Shown one piece after another: positions 40,172 to 49,403 of a DNA stretch of 64,000 bases; within the stretch, counting starts at the first letter, position 1; every line of letters starts with the position of its first letter. The stretch lies in the NCBI RefSeq assembly GCF_037969725.1, contig NZ_CP150203.1, positions 2,992,001 through 3,056,000 of the forward strand, in the 5' to 3' direction. Source of the stretch: Paenibacillus sp. FSL W8-0426. GTDB lineage: Bacteria; Bacillota; Bacilli; Paenibacillales; Paenibacillaceae. A program made the position numbers and the translations under genes. The notes below the pieces were generated by a model. It had not been told where the DNA came from. It saw only the letters and a program-made list of their open reading frames with translations, and did not search any database.

Positions 40172-41497
40172 ATGAATCCATTTGAACGTGTGTTGATCGC
40201 TGGAACGGGTCCTGCCGCCATTCAGCTGGCTGTAACCATGAACCAGCAAGGCAGCTGCGCCGTTGCACTGGCAGGCAGGGAGTCTGCAGGCTCGTCGATC
40301 CTGTTCGCGGCGTTGGCGGAGAGTCGTGGGACCGTCCGAGCGGAAACACAGAACGAATCGCATCGCCGAATGCAAGGAGAGTGCAGGCTTGACCGGGTGT
40401 ATCCGCGCTATGCGGACATTGATGAACCGTGGGATGTGCTCGTTCTAGCCGTTACGACAGATGCCTACTGCGAAGTACTTGAGCAGATGGATTCTTCTGT
40501 TCTGCGCCAGCTTCGGTGCGTCATTCTGGTGTCGCCCACATTCGGTTCGGGCAGTTTGGTCAGTCATTATATGCGTAACAGGGGCCATGATCAAGTGGAG
40601 ATCATCAGTTTTTCCACATACTTCGGGGATACGCGATGGAAGGAAGGCACCCCTTCTTTCCAGGTTCTGACGGCAGGTATTAAGAAAAAGGTATACATCG
40701 GCTCAACTGCCCCGGCATCGCCTAACGTGGCACGCTTGACCGGGCTGTTTTCGCGGCTCGGCATTCAATTGCAGAATGCAGGAACGCCGCTTGCGGCCGA
40801 GACGCGCAACATTTCGCTGTACGTTCATCCGCCGCTGTTTATGAACGATGTCGCTTTGGAAGCCGTATTTCACGCATCCGCTCCAAGGCGATACGTCTAC
40901 AAGCTTTTTCCGGAAGGACCGATCACCATGCGGTTGATTGAAGAAATGCTGGACTATTGGAAAGAAATCATGGACATCACGGAGCGTTTATCGCTTCCAA
41001 AATTGAATCTGCTCGCGTGCATGAACGAGGACAGCTATCCTGTCCGTCCGGAGAGCTTGGCGCGGGAAGATATCGAACGTTTTACGGAGCTGGAGCCGAT
41101 CCATCAGCAATATCTACTGTACGTCCGTTATGCCTCATTGCTGATCGATCCGTTTTCCGATCCCGATCCCGAGGGGAAATACTTTGATTTCTCGGCCGTG
41201 CCGATTCGCCAGACTTACGTAAACAAGGAAGGGAAGCTGGATATTCCCCGAATGCCGAAGGAGGATTACTATCGCATCAAAATCATTCGCGGCATGGCCC
41301 GACGCCTCGGCGCAGCCAGTCCGGTGATGGACCGTTTGATCGCAAGGTACGAATCTGCCTTGGAACGCGCTGCGGCCATTCATGCCCCTTTTCCGTTATC
41401 CCGAGCCTTTGCTGCGTGCAGCTTCGATGATCACGTCGACATGATCTACAGCGATCCGATGATCAGGAAGAACGATGGTTCCGCGCAATCCATATAG
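40172..41497 (+). CDS. cntM: Opine metallophore dehydrogenase (CntM), predicted staphylopine type
   Basis: A 441-residue opine dehydrogenase with N-terminal GTGPAAIQLA. It has strongly conserved CntM segments: VILVSPTFGS, NISLYVHPPLFMNDVALEA, YKLFPEGPITM, YVRYASLLIDPFS and YFDFSAVP. It reductively joins the CntL product to a 2-oxoacid. Arg36 and Asp153 align with positions 33 and 150 of the S. aureus enzyme. Arg there favours NADPH and Asp favours pyruvate. ATG 40172 has GAGG 6 bases upstream; ATG 40160 is an in-frame alternative. Confidence 0.92.
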   Translation: MNPFERVLIAGTGPAAIQLAVTMNQQGSCAVALAGRESAGSSILFAALAESRGTVRAETQNESHRRMQGECRLDRVYPRYADIDEPWDVLVLAVTTDAYCEVLEQMDSSVLRQLRCVILVSPTFGSGSLVSHYMRNRGHDQVEIISFSTYFGDTRWKEGTPSFQVLTAGIKKKVYIGSTAPASPNVARLTGLFSRLGIQLQNAGTPLAAETRNISLYVHPPLFMNDVALEAVFHASAPRRYVYKLFPEGPITMRLIEEMLDYWKEIMDITERLSLPKLNLLACMNEDSYPVRPESLAREDIERFTELEPIHQQYLLYVRYASLLIDPFSDPDPEGKYFDFSAVPIRQTYVNKEGKLDIPRMPKEDYYRIKIIRGMARRLGAASPVMDRLIARYESALERAAAIHAPFPLSRAFAACSFDDHVDMIYSDPMIRKNDGSAQSI

Positions 41498-41551
41498 CTG
41501 CCGGTCACGGCAGCCATGACCTATCATGAAATCGAATCAGGAGGAATCAAG

Positions 41552-43192
41552 GTGTTATCAATCAGGCATATCCCCAAATTAGCAGCATTGCTGCTCATCG
41601 CATCGCTATTTCTTGCAGGGTGCGGTACAACTTCAGGACAAGGAGAGACGTTCAACCAAACGGCAAGTTCGCCGGAGGATGCCGCACGGCCATTCGAATT
41701 GGTCTACGCGACTGCCAAGGATATCCAGGACATGAACCCTCACCTGTACACCGGGTCGATGTCGGCGCAGGGCATGGTGTATGAATCTCTCGTGGAGAAC
41801 ACCTCCGAGGGCATCAAGCCGCTGCTGGCGGAGTCCTGGGACATCACGGAAGACGGCTTGACCTATACGTTCCATTTGAGAAAAGGGGTTCAATTCCATG
41901 ACGGCACGCCGTTCACCGCGGACGCCGCAAAGCAAAATATGGATGCGGTGCAGGCCAACGCCGAGAAGCACAGCTGGATCAAATTATCCACCAAAATTCA
42001 AACCATCGAAGCGGTGGACGAACACACGCTCAAGATTAAATTGAGCGAACCGTATTACCCGGCATTGGCCGAATTGTCCATGACGCGTCCATACGTGTTT
42101 TTGTCGCCCAACGATTTCAAGGACGGCGAGACGAAAGATGGCGTAAACGGATTTCATGGAACAGGCCCTTACCGGATCACAGAGCATAAACCGGATGAAT
42201 ATGCCGTGTTCGAAGCCAACGAAAACTATTGGGGCAACGCGCCGCAAATCCCAAAAATTACGGCAAAGGTGCTTCCGGCGGGAGAGACCACGTTCCTTGC
42301 CCTTCAAAAGGGCGAAGTCAATTTTGTTTTTACCGACGATCGGGGAGCGGATAGTTTGGACGTGCAGGCGATGGATCAGCTGATCCAGTCTGGAACGTAC
42401 CAGATTATTCGCAGCGAGCCGATGAACACGCGCATGATCGTGGCCAACACGGGAAAATCCGGCAGCCCTGCCGCGGAAACGGCCGTGCGTCAAGCCATCT
42501 GGCTGTCCATCGACCGCGAAGCGATCAGTTCGGGGCTGACCGAAGGGACCGAGCTGCCTGCCAATACGCTGTTCTCCCCCAACGTCAACGATGCGGACGT
42601 GGAGTTGAAGGCAAGAAGCTTTGATCAAGCGAAAGCGGCGGAATTGCTGGACCAAGCGGGATGGAAAGCCGATGCGAACGGCACGATCCGCACGAAGCAA
42701 GGTGCGCCGCTGACGATGAATTTGTATTATGACAGCAATGCGCCGGCCCAGAAAGCGATGTCCGAGTTCATCCAGCATAGTCTTAAAAGCGTGGGTATGG
42801 AACTGAAACTTGTGGGCGAGGAGTCATCGTCCATTGCAAGCCGCAGGGCAAGCGGCGATTATGATTTGTTGTTCAACCAGACTTGGGGTCTCGCGTATGA
42901 TCCGCAGAGCACGATCGCGGCATTCACGTCGGCGTCTGCGTACCGACATGCCACCAGCGGCATCGCGGAAGCGCAACAGCTATATCGGAAAATCGACGAT
43001 GTGATGGTGTCCACGGAGGAAGGGAAGCGGAAATCGCTATACGCCGACATTCTCGGCATCGTGCACGACGAGGCCGTATTCATTCCGCTGACCTATGGCC
43101 GCGTAAGCATCGTTGCCCCAAGCGAGCTTCAAGGCATTGCTTTCAAACAGTCCCAATACGAGCTGCCTTTTGAGCAGATGTTCGTACGATAG
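41552..43192 (+). CDS. cntA: Metallophore-binding lipoprotein (CntA)
   Basis: A 546-residue family 5 solute-binding protein (oligopeptide/nickel type) with a signal and lipobox LAGC (Cys24). The family landmarks are LTYTFHLRKGVQFHDGTPFTA and YRITEHKPDEYAVFEANENYW. It captures the metal-opine complex outside the membrane for CntBCDF. The GTG start at 41552 follows AGGAGGAA; a longer frame from 41516 would push the signal peptide inward and is rejected. Confidence 0.88.
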   Translation: MLSIRHIPKLAALLLIASLFLAGCGTTSGQGETFNQTASSPEDAARPFELVYATAKDIQDMNPHLYTGSMSAQGMVYESLVENTSEGIKPLLAESWDITEDGLTYTFHLRKGVQFHDGTPFTADAAKQNMDAVQANAEKHSWIKLSTKIQTIEAVDEHTLKIKLSEPYYPALAELSMTRPYVFLSPNDFKDGETKDGVNGFHGTGPYRITEHKPDEYAVFEANENYWGNAPQIPKITAKVLPAGETTFLALQKGEVNFVFTDDRGADSLDVQAMDQLIQSGTYQIIRSEPMNTRMIVANTGKSGSPAAETAVRQAIWLSIDREAISSGLTEGTELPANTLFSPNVNDADVELKARSFDQAKAAELLDQAGWKADANGTIRTKQGAPLTMNLYYDSNAPAQKAMSEFIQHSLKSVGMELKLVGEESSSIASRRASGDYDLLFNQTWGLAYDPQSTIAAFTSASAYRHATSGIAEAQQLYRKIDDVMVSTEEGKRKSLYADILGIVHDEAVFIPLTYGRVSIVAPSELQGIAFKQSQYELPFEQMFVR

Positions 43193-43214
43193 GCCGCAGA
43201 CGATGGGGAGTTAT

Positions 43215-44138
43215 ATGATTAAACGAATGGCGCTCACCGTGCCGCTGTTGTTTGTCATCTCTTTGCTTGCGTTTCTGCTTGTGAATCTTTCGCCGATGGA
43301 TCCGGCGGAAATGGTGCTGCGGGCGCAAGAAGTTCCGGAGATTACGGAACCGCTGCTGGAACAAACGCGCGAACGTTTGGGGATGGATCAGCCGTTGTTG
43401 GTCAGGTACGCGCAGTGGCTGGGTGACGGCTTGTGGCTAAACTTCGGAGAATCCTATGTGTCCGGGCAGCCGGTCTGGTCCATGCTGGGACCAGCAATGT
43501 GGAATACGGTCAAACTGACGTTAATATCGTGCCTGCTCATCATCCTGCTGTCGGTGTTCTTTGGTGTCGTTTGCGCGCTGAATGAAGGACGAACGCTGGA
43601 CCTTTCCGTGAGGGGAGTGACGTTTCTGCTGACGGCAATGCCTTCGTACTGGCTTGCTTCGCTATGCATCTGGTATTTCTCCGTGAAGCTGGATTTGCTG
43701 CCGACGAGCGGCATGGATTCGTATCTTAGCTACATACTGCCCGTGTTTGTCATTGCCTCGGGGTACGTCGGCTTGTATTTTCGCAACGTCCGCAGCGCCA
43801 TGCTTGCCAACCTGCATGAAGGTTACGTTCGGTATGGCCGTGCTTGCGGATTGTCCGAAAGCACGATTCTGAAACATGTTCTTCGCAATTCGCTGCAGGT
43901 GGCCGTATCGATCTTCTGCATGTCCGTTCCCATCATCCTTGGCGGTACCGTGGTCATCGAAAACGTGTTTGCCTGGCCGGGAGCGGGCAGACTGGCCGTC
44001 AAAGCCATATTGGGCAGGGACTTGCCCGTGATTCAGGCCTACGTGCTCGTGTTGGCAGTCACTTTTGTCGCGTTTAACGCACTGTCCGATCTGATCCATG
44101 CCGCTCTCAATCCGCGGTGGCGGAAGGAGGCATCATAA
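43215..44138 (+). CDS. cntB: Metallophore ABC importer permease (CntB)
   Basis: A 307-residue DppB/NikB-type permease with six helices, the start MIKRMALTVPLLFVISLLAF and the loop ERLGMDQPLLVRYAQWLG. The ATPase-contact loop YVRYGRACGLSESTILKHVLRNS is near the C-terminus. It forms the membrane channel with CntC. The ATG follows GGGGAG and lies 22 bp after cntA. Confidence 0.88.
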   Translation: MIKRMALTVPLLFVISLLAFLLVNLSPMDPAEMVLRAQEVPEITEPLLEQTRERLGMDQPLLVRYAQWLGDGLWLNFGESYVSGQPVWSMLGPAMWNTVKLTLISCLLIILLSVFFGVVCALNEGRTLDLSVRGVTFLLTAMPSYWLASLCIWYFSVKLDLLPTSGMDSYLSYILPVFVIASGYVGLYFRNVRSAMLANLHEGYVRYGRACGLSESTILKHVLRNSLQVAVSIFCMSVPIILGGTVVIENVFAWPGAGRLAVKAILGRDLPVIQAYVLVLAVTFVAFNALSDLIHAALNPRWRKEAS

Positions 44139-44140
44139 AC

Positions 44141-45025
44141 ATGAACATCGTTCGCCGTTTGAGCCAAGACAAGCTTGCCTGCATCTGTTTGTCATGGTTG
44201 GGCCTGGTCATGCTGGCGGGACTGCTCGCTCCGTGGGTATCGCCGCATGCGCCGGATGCCGTCGACATGAGCCTGCGTTACGCGCCGCCTTCCTGGGCAT
44301 ATCCGCTCGGCAACGATCATCTGGGCCGATGCGTGCTGTCGCGGCTTATCTATGGGATTCGGCCGAGTTTGCTCGGGGTGCTGGCCACGCTGGGCATATC
44401 GCTTGGCATCGGAACGTTCGCGGGTCTGGCCGCCGGTTATTTCAAGGGAAGGATCGACAGCATCGTGATGCGGGCATGCGATGTCATGCTTTCCTTTCCG
44501 GGTTATGTCACGACGCTGGCGGTGGTGGGGCTGCTCGGGCCTGGCCTGGAAAACATTTTGCTCGCCTTTGTCATTTCAAAATGGGCTTGGTTCGCACGGG
44601 TAATTCGGACATCCGTCATGCAGCATTCGGAAGCGGGATACGTAAAGTTCGCCAAGGCTGCGGGGATCGGGCATTTCCGCATTCTACGCAAACATATGCT
44701 GCCGATGGCGCTGGCCGACATCGCCGTGGTCGCCAGCAGTTCGATGTGCTCCATGATTTTGCAAGTGTCGGGCCTGTCGTTTCTCGGGCTCGGCGTACAG
44801 GCGCCGACGGCGGAATGGGGGATGATGCTGGGTGAAGCAAGGGATGTTATGTTTTCGAAGCCCGAATTGATGGTTGCTCCGGGACTTGCGATCATTCTCG
44901 TCGTCTGTGCGTTCAATTTTGCGGCAGATGGATTACAGGCGGCCTTGGATCCCAAATTGGCTTCCTCCCGGCAAAGGAAAGAAGTAAAAAAGGAGCGTGG
45001 AACGTATGAATATGCTGGAAGTTGA
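44141..45025 (+). CDS. cntC: Metallophore ABC importer permease (CntC)
   Basis: A 294-residue DppC/NikC-type permease. It has APPSWAYPLGNDHLGRCVLSRLI after the first helix and the contact loop YVKFAKAAGIGHFRILRKHMLP. It pairs with CntB. ATG 44141 follows GGAGGC and begins two bases after the cntB stop. The basic C-terminal tail (RQRKEVKKERG) overlaps the cntD start by 20 bp. Confidence 0.88.
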   Translation: MNIVRRLSQDKLACICLSWLGLVMLAGLLAPWVSPHAPDAVDMSLRYAPPSWAYPLGNDHLGRCVLSRLIYGIRPSLLGVLATLGISLGIGTFAGLAAGYFKGRIDSIVMRACDVMLSFPGYVTTLAVVGLLGPGLENILLAFVISKWAWFARVIRTSVMQHSEAGYVKFAKAAGIGHFRILRKHMLPMALADIAVVASSSMCSMILQVSGLSFLGLGVQAPTAEWGMMLGEARDVMFSKPELMVAPGLAIILVVCAFNFAADGLQAALDPKLASSRQRKEVKKERGTYEYAGS

Positions 45026-45848
45026 TCGTTTGCGCGTATGGGACGCGAAGAGCGGACACGTCATCGTGCACTACAGTTCTTTCCGGCTGGCCGCCGGAGA
45101 ATGCCTGGCCATCGTGGGCGAGAGCGGCAGCGGCAAGTCGATGACCTGCCGCTCGATCCTGAGGCTCCATGATCCGTCCATTCGGCAATCCGGCGAGATC
45201 CGTTTTCAAGGCGAATGCTTGTCTGACCTGCCGGAGAGGGACATGAGAGAGCGAAGGGGGAAACGCATCAGCCTGGTCATGCAGAATGGCATGAATGCCT
45301 TCGATCCGTCCTGCAAAGTTCGCGTTCATTTCAGGGAAACGCTGGGGCGGCACATGGGCTGGACGCGCAGGCAAGTCGATGAACGGGCGGAAATCGCCCT
45401 GGCGCAGGTCCAACTGCGGCCTGCCAAGGACGTTCTGAATAAATACCCTCATGAGCTTTCGGGAGGCATGCTGCAGCGTCTGATGATTGCGCTATCCCTG
45501 CTGCTTGAACCGGAGTTGATCATCGCGGACGAACCGACAACCGCGCTGGATGCCCTTTCCCAATACGAGGTGCTGGTGCAGCTCCGACAATTGAAGGCGC
45601 GCATCGGCTGCGCAATGCTGCTGATCTCGCATGATCTGGGTGTGGTGCGCACGATGGCTGACCGGATTTTAGTGATGAGACAAGGAAGAATCGTGGAGGA
45701 AGGGGATGCCGGGAATGTGTTGTCTCATCCGCGCCATCCTTATACGCAGCATCTGATTCATACCCGGCGCCAGCTCACGGAACCGTTCAAAACGATGTTG
45801 GAGGAGGGCGGATATGCTGAGCATGAACGGCGTCGAAAAGTATTATAG
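45006..45848 (+). CDS. cntD: Metallophore ABC importer ATPase (CntD)
   Basis: A 280-residue DppD/NikD-type ATPase: Walker A GESGSGKS (~39), signature LSGGMLQR, Walker B LIIADEPTTALD and His switch LISHDLG. It drives import with CntF. ATG 45006 has AAGGAG about 11 bases upstream. It overlaps cntC by 20 bp and cntF by 35 bp, indicating tight coupling. Confidence 0.88.
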   Translation: MNMLEVDRLRVWDAKSGHVIVHYSSFRLAAGECLAIVGESGSGKSMTCRSILRLHDPSIRQSGEIRFQGECLSDLPERDMRERRGKRISLVMQNGMNAFDPSCKVRVHFRETLGRHMGWTRRQVDERAEIALAQVQLRPAKDVLNKYPHELSGGMLQRLMIALSLLLEPELIIADEPTTALDALSQYEVLVQLRQLKARIGCAMLLISHDLGVVRTMADRILVMRQGRIVEEGDAGNVLSHPRHPYTQHLIHTRRQLTEPFKTMLEEGGYAEHERRRKVL

Positions 45849-46569
45849 TGCTGGGGGAATGTTATTCAGAAAGCGTCAGCACATCTTAAGGGACATCCAT
45901 CTATCCGTTGCACCAGGCGAGTGCTTGGGAATAATCGGGGAGAGCGGCAGCGGCAAATCCACGATCGGACGCCTGCTCTTGGGCATCGAACGCCCCGATT
46001 CGGGCAAGGTGCTGCTGGAGGGACTCCCCGTCTCCCGCAGGTCCGTGCGTGCGGGCAGGGTCAGCGCCGTTTTTCAGGACTACACGTCGTCGATCCATCC
46101 GTTTTATACGGTGGAACAAGCGTTATGCGAACCGGTCGCCGCCCTTCCACGGTCAAGCGCATATCGCCAGGAGCTGCCGGAACGTCTGGACTTCTGGCTT
46201 GAACAGGTGGGGTTAAGTCCGGCATACCGCAAAAAATATGCGCATGAACTGTCCGGCGGCGAGGCCCAGCGCGTCTGTATCGCCCGGGCGGTATTGACCC
46301 GGCCGCAATTCGTTGTCATGGATGAAGCGATCAGTTCGCTGGACGTATCCGTTCAGGCACAGGTGCTCGAGCTGTTGAAACAACTGAAGGAAACGTATGG
46401 CATGGGTTATGTTTTCATCACACATGACATTCAGGCGGCGGCCTATCTGTGCGAGCGGCTTGTGATACTCAAGTCGGGACGGATTGAAGAAACGGTAGAC
46501 GTGTCGAAGCTGGGACAGGTTCGGTCCGATTACGCCCGGCGGCTGTTGGCATCCTCGATCGTATTATGA
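45814..46569 (+). CDS. cntF: Metallophore ABC importer ATPase (CntF)
   Basis: A 251-residue DppF/NikE-type ATPase: Walker A GESGSGKST (~44), signature LSGGEAQR, Walker B FVVMDEAISSLD and switch FITHD. The Walker B has Ala where most ABC proteins have Pro (DEA for DEP); the catalytic Glu is intact. GGAGGGCGG precedes the ATG. It works as a heterodimer with CntD. Confidence 0.87.
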   Translation: MLSMNGVEKYYSAGGMLFRKRQHILRDIHLSVAPGECLGIIGESGSGKSTIGRLLLGIERPDSGKVLLEGLPVSRRSVRAGRVSAVFQDYTSSIHPFYTVEQALCEPVAALPRSSAYRQELPERLDFWLEQVGLSPAYRKKYAHELSGGEAQRVCIARAVLTRPQFVVMDEAISSLDVSVQAQVLELLKQLKETYGMGYVFITHDIQAAAYLCERLVILKSGRIEETVDVSKLGQVRSDYARRLLASSIVL

Positions 46570-46654
46570 GCGGGGCCGCAGGGGATTTCCTTCGAGTTTT
46601 GCGCATAGTCGCAACGGCGCAATCACAGTCAACCATTTTGAAGGAGGAACATGG

Positions 46655-47830
46655 GTGAATGGAGCTTTAGCTTGGCCTTTCATGCGCCTGTATCTGCTCA
46701 CGCTGCTCTATTTCAGTGCCAATGCGGTGCTGAACGTCATCATTCCGCTCCAAGGCGCCGCATGGGACGCAAGCAGCGCGACGGTTGGCCTGATCATGGG
46801 CGCGTACATGCTGACCACGATGTTTTTTCGCCCGTGGGCAGGCCGCATCATTCAGAGGCACGGGGCCGTCAAAATACTTCGTATGATTCTGCTGCTCAAC
46901 GGAGCAGCTTTGATTTTGTATACATTTACGGGCATTGGCGGCTATATAGCTGCCCGTTCGTTACAGGGCGTGTGCACGGCCTTTTTTTCCATGGCCCTGC
47001 AAATCGGCATCATCGAAGCCTTGCCTGACAACGATCGCGCGCAAGGCATCTCGATGTATTCCCTGTTCAGTTACATTCCCGGCATCATGGTTCCCTTTCT
47101 GGCTATTGCCTTGTGGCAAAGCGGAGGCATGCCGTCTTTTTCGGTGCTTCTGATCGTGATTGCCGTGGCGACGGCGATATTCGGATATACGATTCGCTCG
47201 GACCAACAGGAGCACCCTGACAAGAATAGCAAAGCGTTTGGCAGAGAAACGGAACAACGGAGCATGTGGGGCATGTTCGCTCAGCTGGTGAAGCAGCCTG
47301 CACTGCGAACTTGCGGCATGCTGATGTTGTCGGCATCCGTCGTGTTCGGGGCGGTCACGGCTTTTATGCCGTTATACGCGCAAGAGGTGGACGGGGCCAA
47401 TGCGGGTGGGTACCTCGGCATACAGGCTGCGGTCGTCGTTGCCGCCCGGTTGTTCTGGGGGAAAAAGCTGCCTTCCGGGGCACGGTGGAGTGCCCCCTTG
47501 ATCATGGGCATGATGACGCTAATCTCCCTTTCGGCATTGAGCATTAGTTACGCTGCCGGCGGCGGTGCTGCCTTCTTATATTTGGGGGCAGTGCCGATGG
47601 GCATCGCGCAAGCGATTCTTTACCCTGCACTCACCACGCATTTATCGTTCGTGCTCCCTGCAGAAGATCGGAATGTGCTGCTTGGCTTATTCATCGCCAC
47701 GGCCGATTTGGGCATTTCGCTTGGCGGCATGGTGATGGGAATGGTGGCGGATGCCGCCAATTATGCCCAAATGTTCATCGTATGTGCCGTGCTCGGTCTG
47801 GTCATGCTGCCTGTTGCCTATCGCCGCTGA
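46655..47830 (+). CDS. cntE: Metallophore exporter of the MFS family (CntE)
   Basis: A 391-residue, ~12-helix major facilitator beginning WPFMRLYLLTLLYFSANAVLN, with the loop RPWAGRIIQRHGAV after helix 2. Its position as last gene of a cntKLMABCDFE series identifies it as the exporter that releases the new metallophore. The GTG start follows AAGGAGGAAC; an ATG 4 bases earlier is out of frame. An 85-bp gap separates it from cntF, with no clear promoter. Confidence 0.88.
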   Translation: MNGALAWPFMRLYLLTLLYFSANAVLNVIIPLQGAAWDASSATVGLIMGAYMLTTMFFRPWAGRIIQRHGAVKILRMILLLNGAALILYTFTGIGGYIAARSLQGVCTAFFSMALQIGIIEALPDNDRAQGISMYSLFSYIPGIMVPFLAIALWQSGGMPSFSVLLIVIAVATAIFGYTIRSDQQEHPDKNSKAFGRETEQRSMWGMFAQLVKQPALRTCGMLMLSASVVFGAVTAFMPLYAQEVDGANAGGYLGIQAAVVVAARLFWGKKLPSGARWSAPLIMGMMTLISLSALSISYAAGGGAAFLYLGAVPMGIAQAILYPALTTHLSFVLPAEDRNVLLGLFIATADLGISLGGMVMGMVADAANYAQMFIVCAVLGLVMLPVAYRR

Positions 47831-48090
47831 TGTCTTGCGTGCATTGGAGCGGCAGCATGATTTCATGGTTTGAAAAAACGCTGAAACGTTGAAGGGGGTT
47901 GTTTAGAAAGCTGCCTGATATCTGTCGTTTTTTTGATTCTGCATCGTCCCGGGCGAATGCCAAATCCCGATCCGATGACTTTTTCGACATGTTCCCGACT
48001 TTAGAGACAACCACTTCATGATTGCAGACGTTCATTATATAGAAAGGAATGGAATATAATGCAAGTCGATTTCTTAGTATGGAGTTGATC

Positions 48091-49317
48091 ATGATCGTGG
48101 ACGAGTCGAAGAATAAACGATGGAAAAAGGCGTTGTGCGGAGCGGCTGCTCTAGCTCTGGTATTAAACGGTTGTTCGTTGTCCAATGCGAAACCGACTTC
48201 GGTGCAGGTAGAAACAGAACGTGAGGTGACCCAGCCCGAGACGAGAAAGCCTAACGATGCTGCCGTTGATTCGGTCGTTTTAGGCGAGAATAACGGGATC
48301 GTTATCACGACGCCGGCCAAGAAAGGGAGCAAGATGCAGCGTGAAATTACGGTGGATTTGCGGGGAGATGTCCAGAAAACGTTTGTCTGGAACGCCGATA
48401 TGGACGCGAATCGCCCGCCGACGATTGAGGAAGTTGACGTGAATGGGGACGGAGAACGGGAGATTGTCGTAAATATGAATGCCGGCAGGGGAACCGGGAT
48501 CTCCATCTATGAAATTCATATTCTGAATTCAAACACGCTGGAGGAACTGGCGGTGGAGGACCCCATCCAAGCGTTAAATAAGAGGGTTATTTCTTCCGTG
48601 AAGCATGAGTCCGGGAAAACGTTTGTCCATGCAGAGTTGAACGGCCAGCATTTGAGCAAGGTGTATGACTATGAAGAGGGAGCTTGGGGAAAAAGGGTCG
48701 GTTTTGGCTCCATCGTATATTATGAGGTGGTGGATGGGCGATTGCGGGCAAAACTCGATGGCCAGGCCTCCATTTCGGAATTTCCGCTGCAGGTTGTGGT
48801 CGATTACGGCCATGATCTTCATATCGCGAATGTAGAACTCCATAGCGCTTACTTTATGGAGACGCCGCTAAACGAGGAAGATATCAACGTCTTGCTGCAG
48901 CACTGGCTGCCGAACGATGAGTGGGAGGTCAAACAGACGGATGATCAGTATACCGTGACATTCGTCAAAAAAGACCAGGATGCCGAGGCCATGGTGATGA
49001 AGGTCAATCCGATGACGGGCACGGTGCATGACAGCACTTCCGGAAGCCCGCTGAAAAGCCTTGTCAACAAGGATGCGCCAGATCTTGCGAAAATCACGAA
49101 TGGCACACGGTATCAGGCTGAGCTGTATAAGTTGGCCGGGCCTTTGCTGGAAGCTGCCGATTTGCAGCCGGTTAACCGGGAATGGATCGAAGGATTCATC
49201 GGTGATGGATATTTGTTCGGGCGGGTGAAGCACAACGATCGGCAATTCATCATTAAACTGGATGTATTCACCGGGCAGTGGGAAGAAATCAAGGATCCGT
49301 TTGGGGAGTCGCCATGA
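48091..49317 (+). CDS. Lipoprotein of unknown function with FG-GAP-like motif
   Basis: A 408-residue lipoprotein: signal with lipobox LNGC (Cys ~27), an EF-hand-like segment DVNGDGEREIVVN around residue 113, and a C-terminal PepSY-like beta region (QFIIKLDVFTGQWEEIKD). It is probably a cell-surface protein; no enzymatic role can be given. ATG 48091 follows GGAG by 6 bases and puts the signal at the N-terminus. It follows cntE by 260 bp with no shared signal, so a link to metal uptake is not supported. Confidence 0.72.
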   Translation: MIVDESKNKRWKKALCGAAALALVLNGCSLSNAKPTSVQVETEREVTQPETRKPNDAAVDSVVLGENNGIVITTPAKKGSKMQREITVDLRGDVQKTFVWNADMDANRPPTIEEVDVNGDGEREIVVNMNAGRGTGISIYEIHILNSNTLEELAVEDPIQALNKRVISSVKHESGKTFVHAELNGQHLSKVYDYEEGAWGKRVGFGSIVYYEVVDGRLRAKLDGQASISEFPLQVVVDYGHDLHIANVELHSAYFMETPLNEEDINVLLQHWLPNDEWEVKQTDDQYTVTFVKKDQDAEAMVMKVNPMTGTVHDSTSGSPLKSLVNKDAPDLAKITNGTRYQAELYKLAGPLLEAADLQPVNREWIEGFIGDGYLFGRVKHNDRQFIIKLDVFTGQWEEIKDPFGESP

Positions 49318-49329
49318 TGGCGGCTTTTT
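49307..49329 (+). terminator. Terminator overlapping the lipoprotein stop
   Basis: 8-bp stem agtcgcca-tga-tggcggct with one G-T pair; the loop is the stop codon. TTTTT follows. Confidence 0.75.
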
Positions 49330-49403
49330 GCCGTCAAGTGTAATCGTTCCTGCCCTTGGTCAGGAGATGCACTCCAGAGACAAGGACAGGAACGAAGGGA
49401 GTG

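Noticed and set aside
40172..41497. Bacillopaline as the cnt product because of the Paenibacillus context
   Set aside because: The Asp at the position matching 150 of S. aureus CntM predicts pyruvate, not 2-oxoglutarate.
48091..49317. Lipoprotein after cntE as a tenth cnt gene
   Set aside because: A 260-bp gap separates it and it does not resemble any metallophore component.
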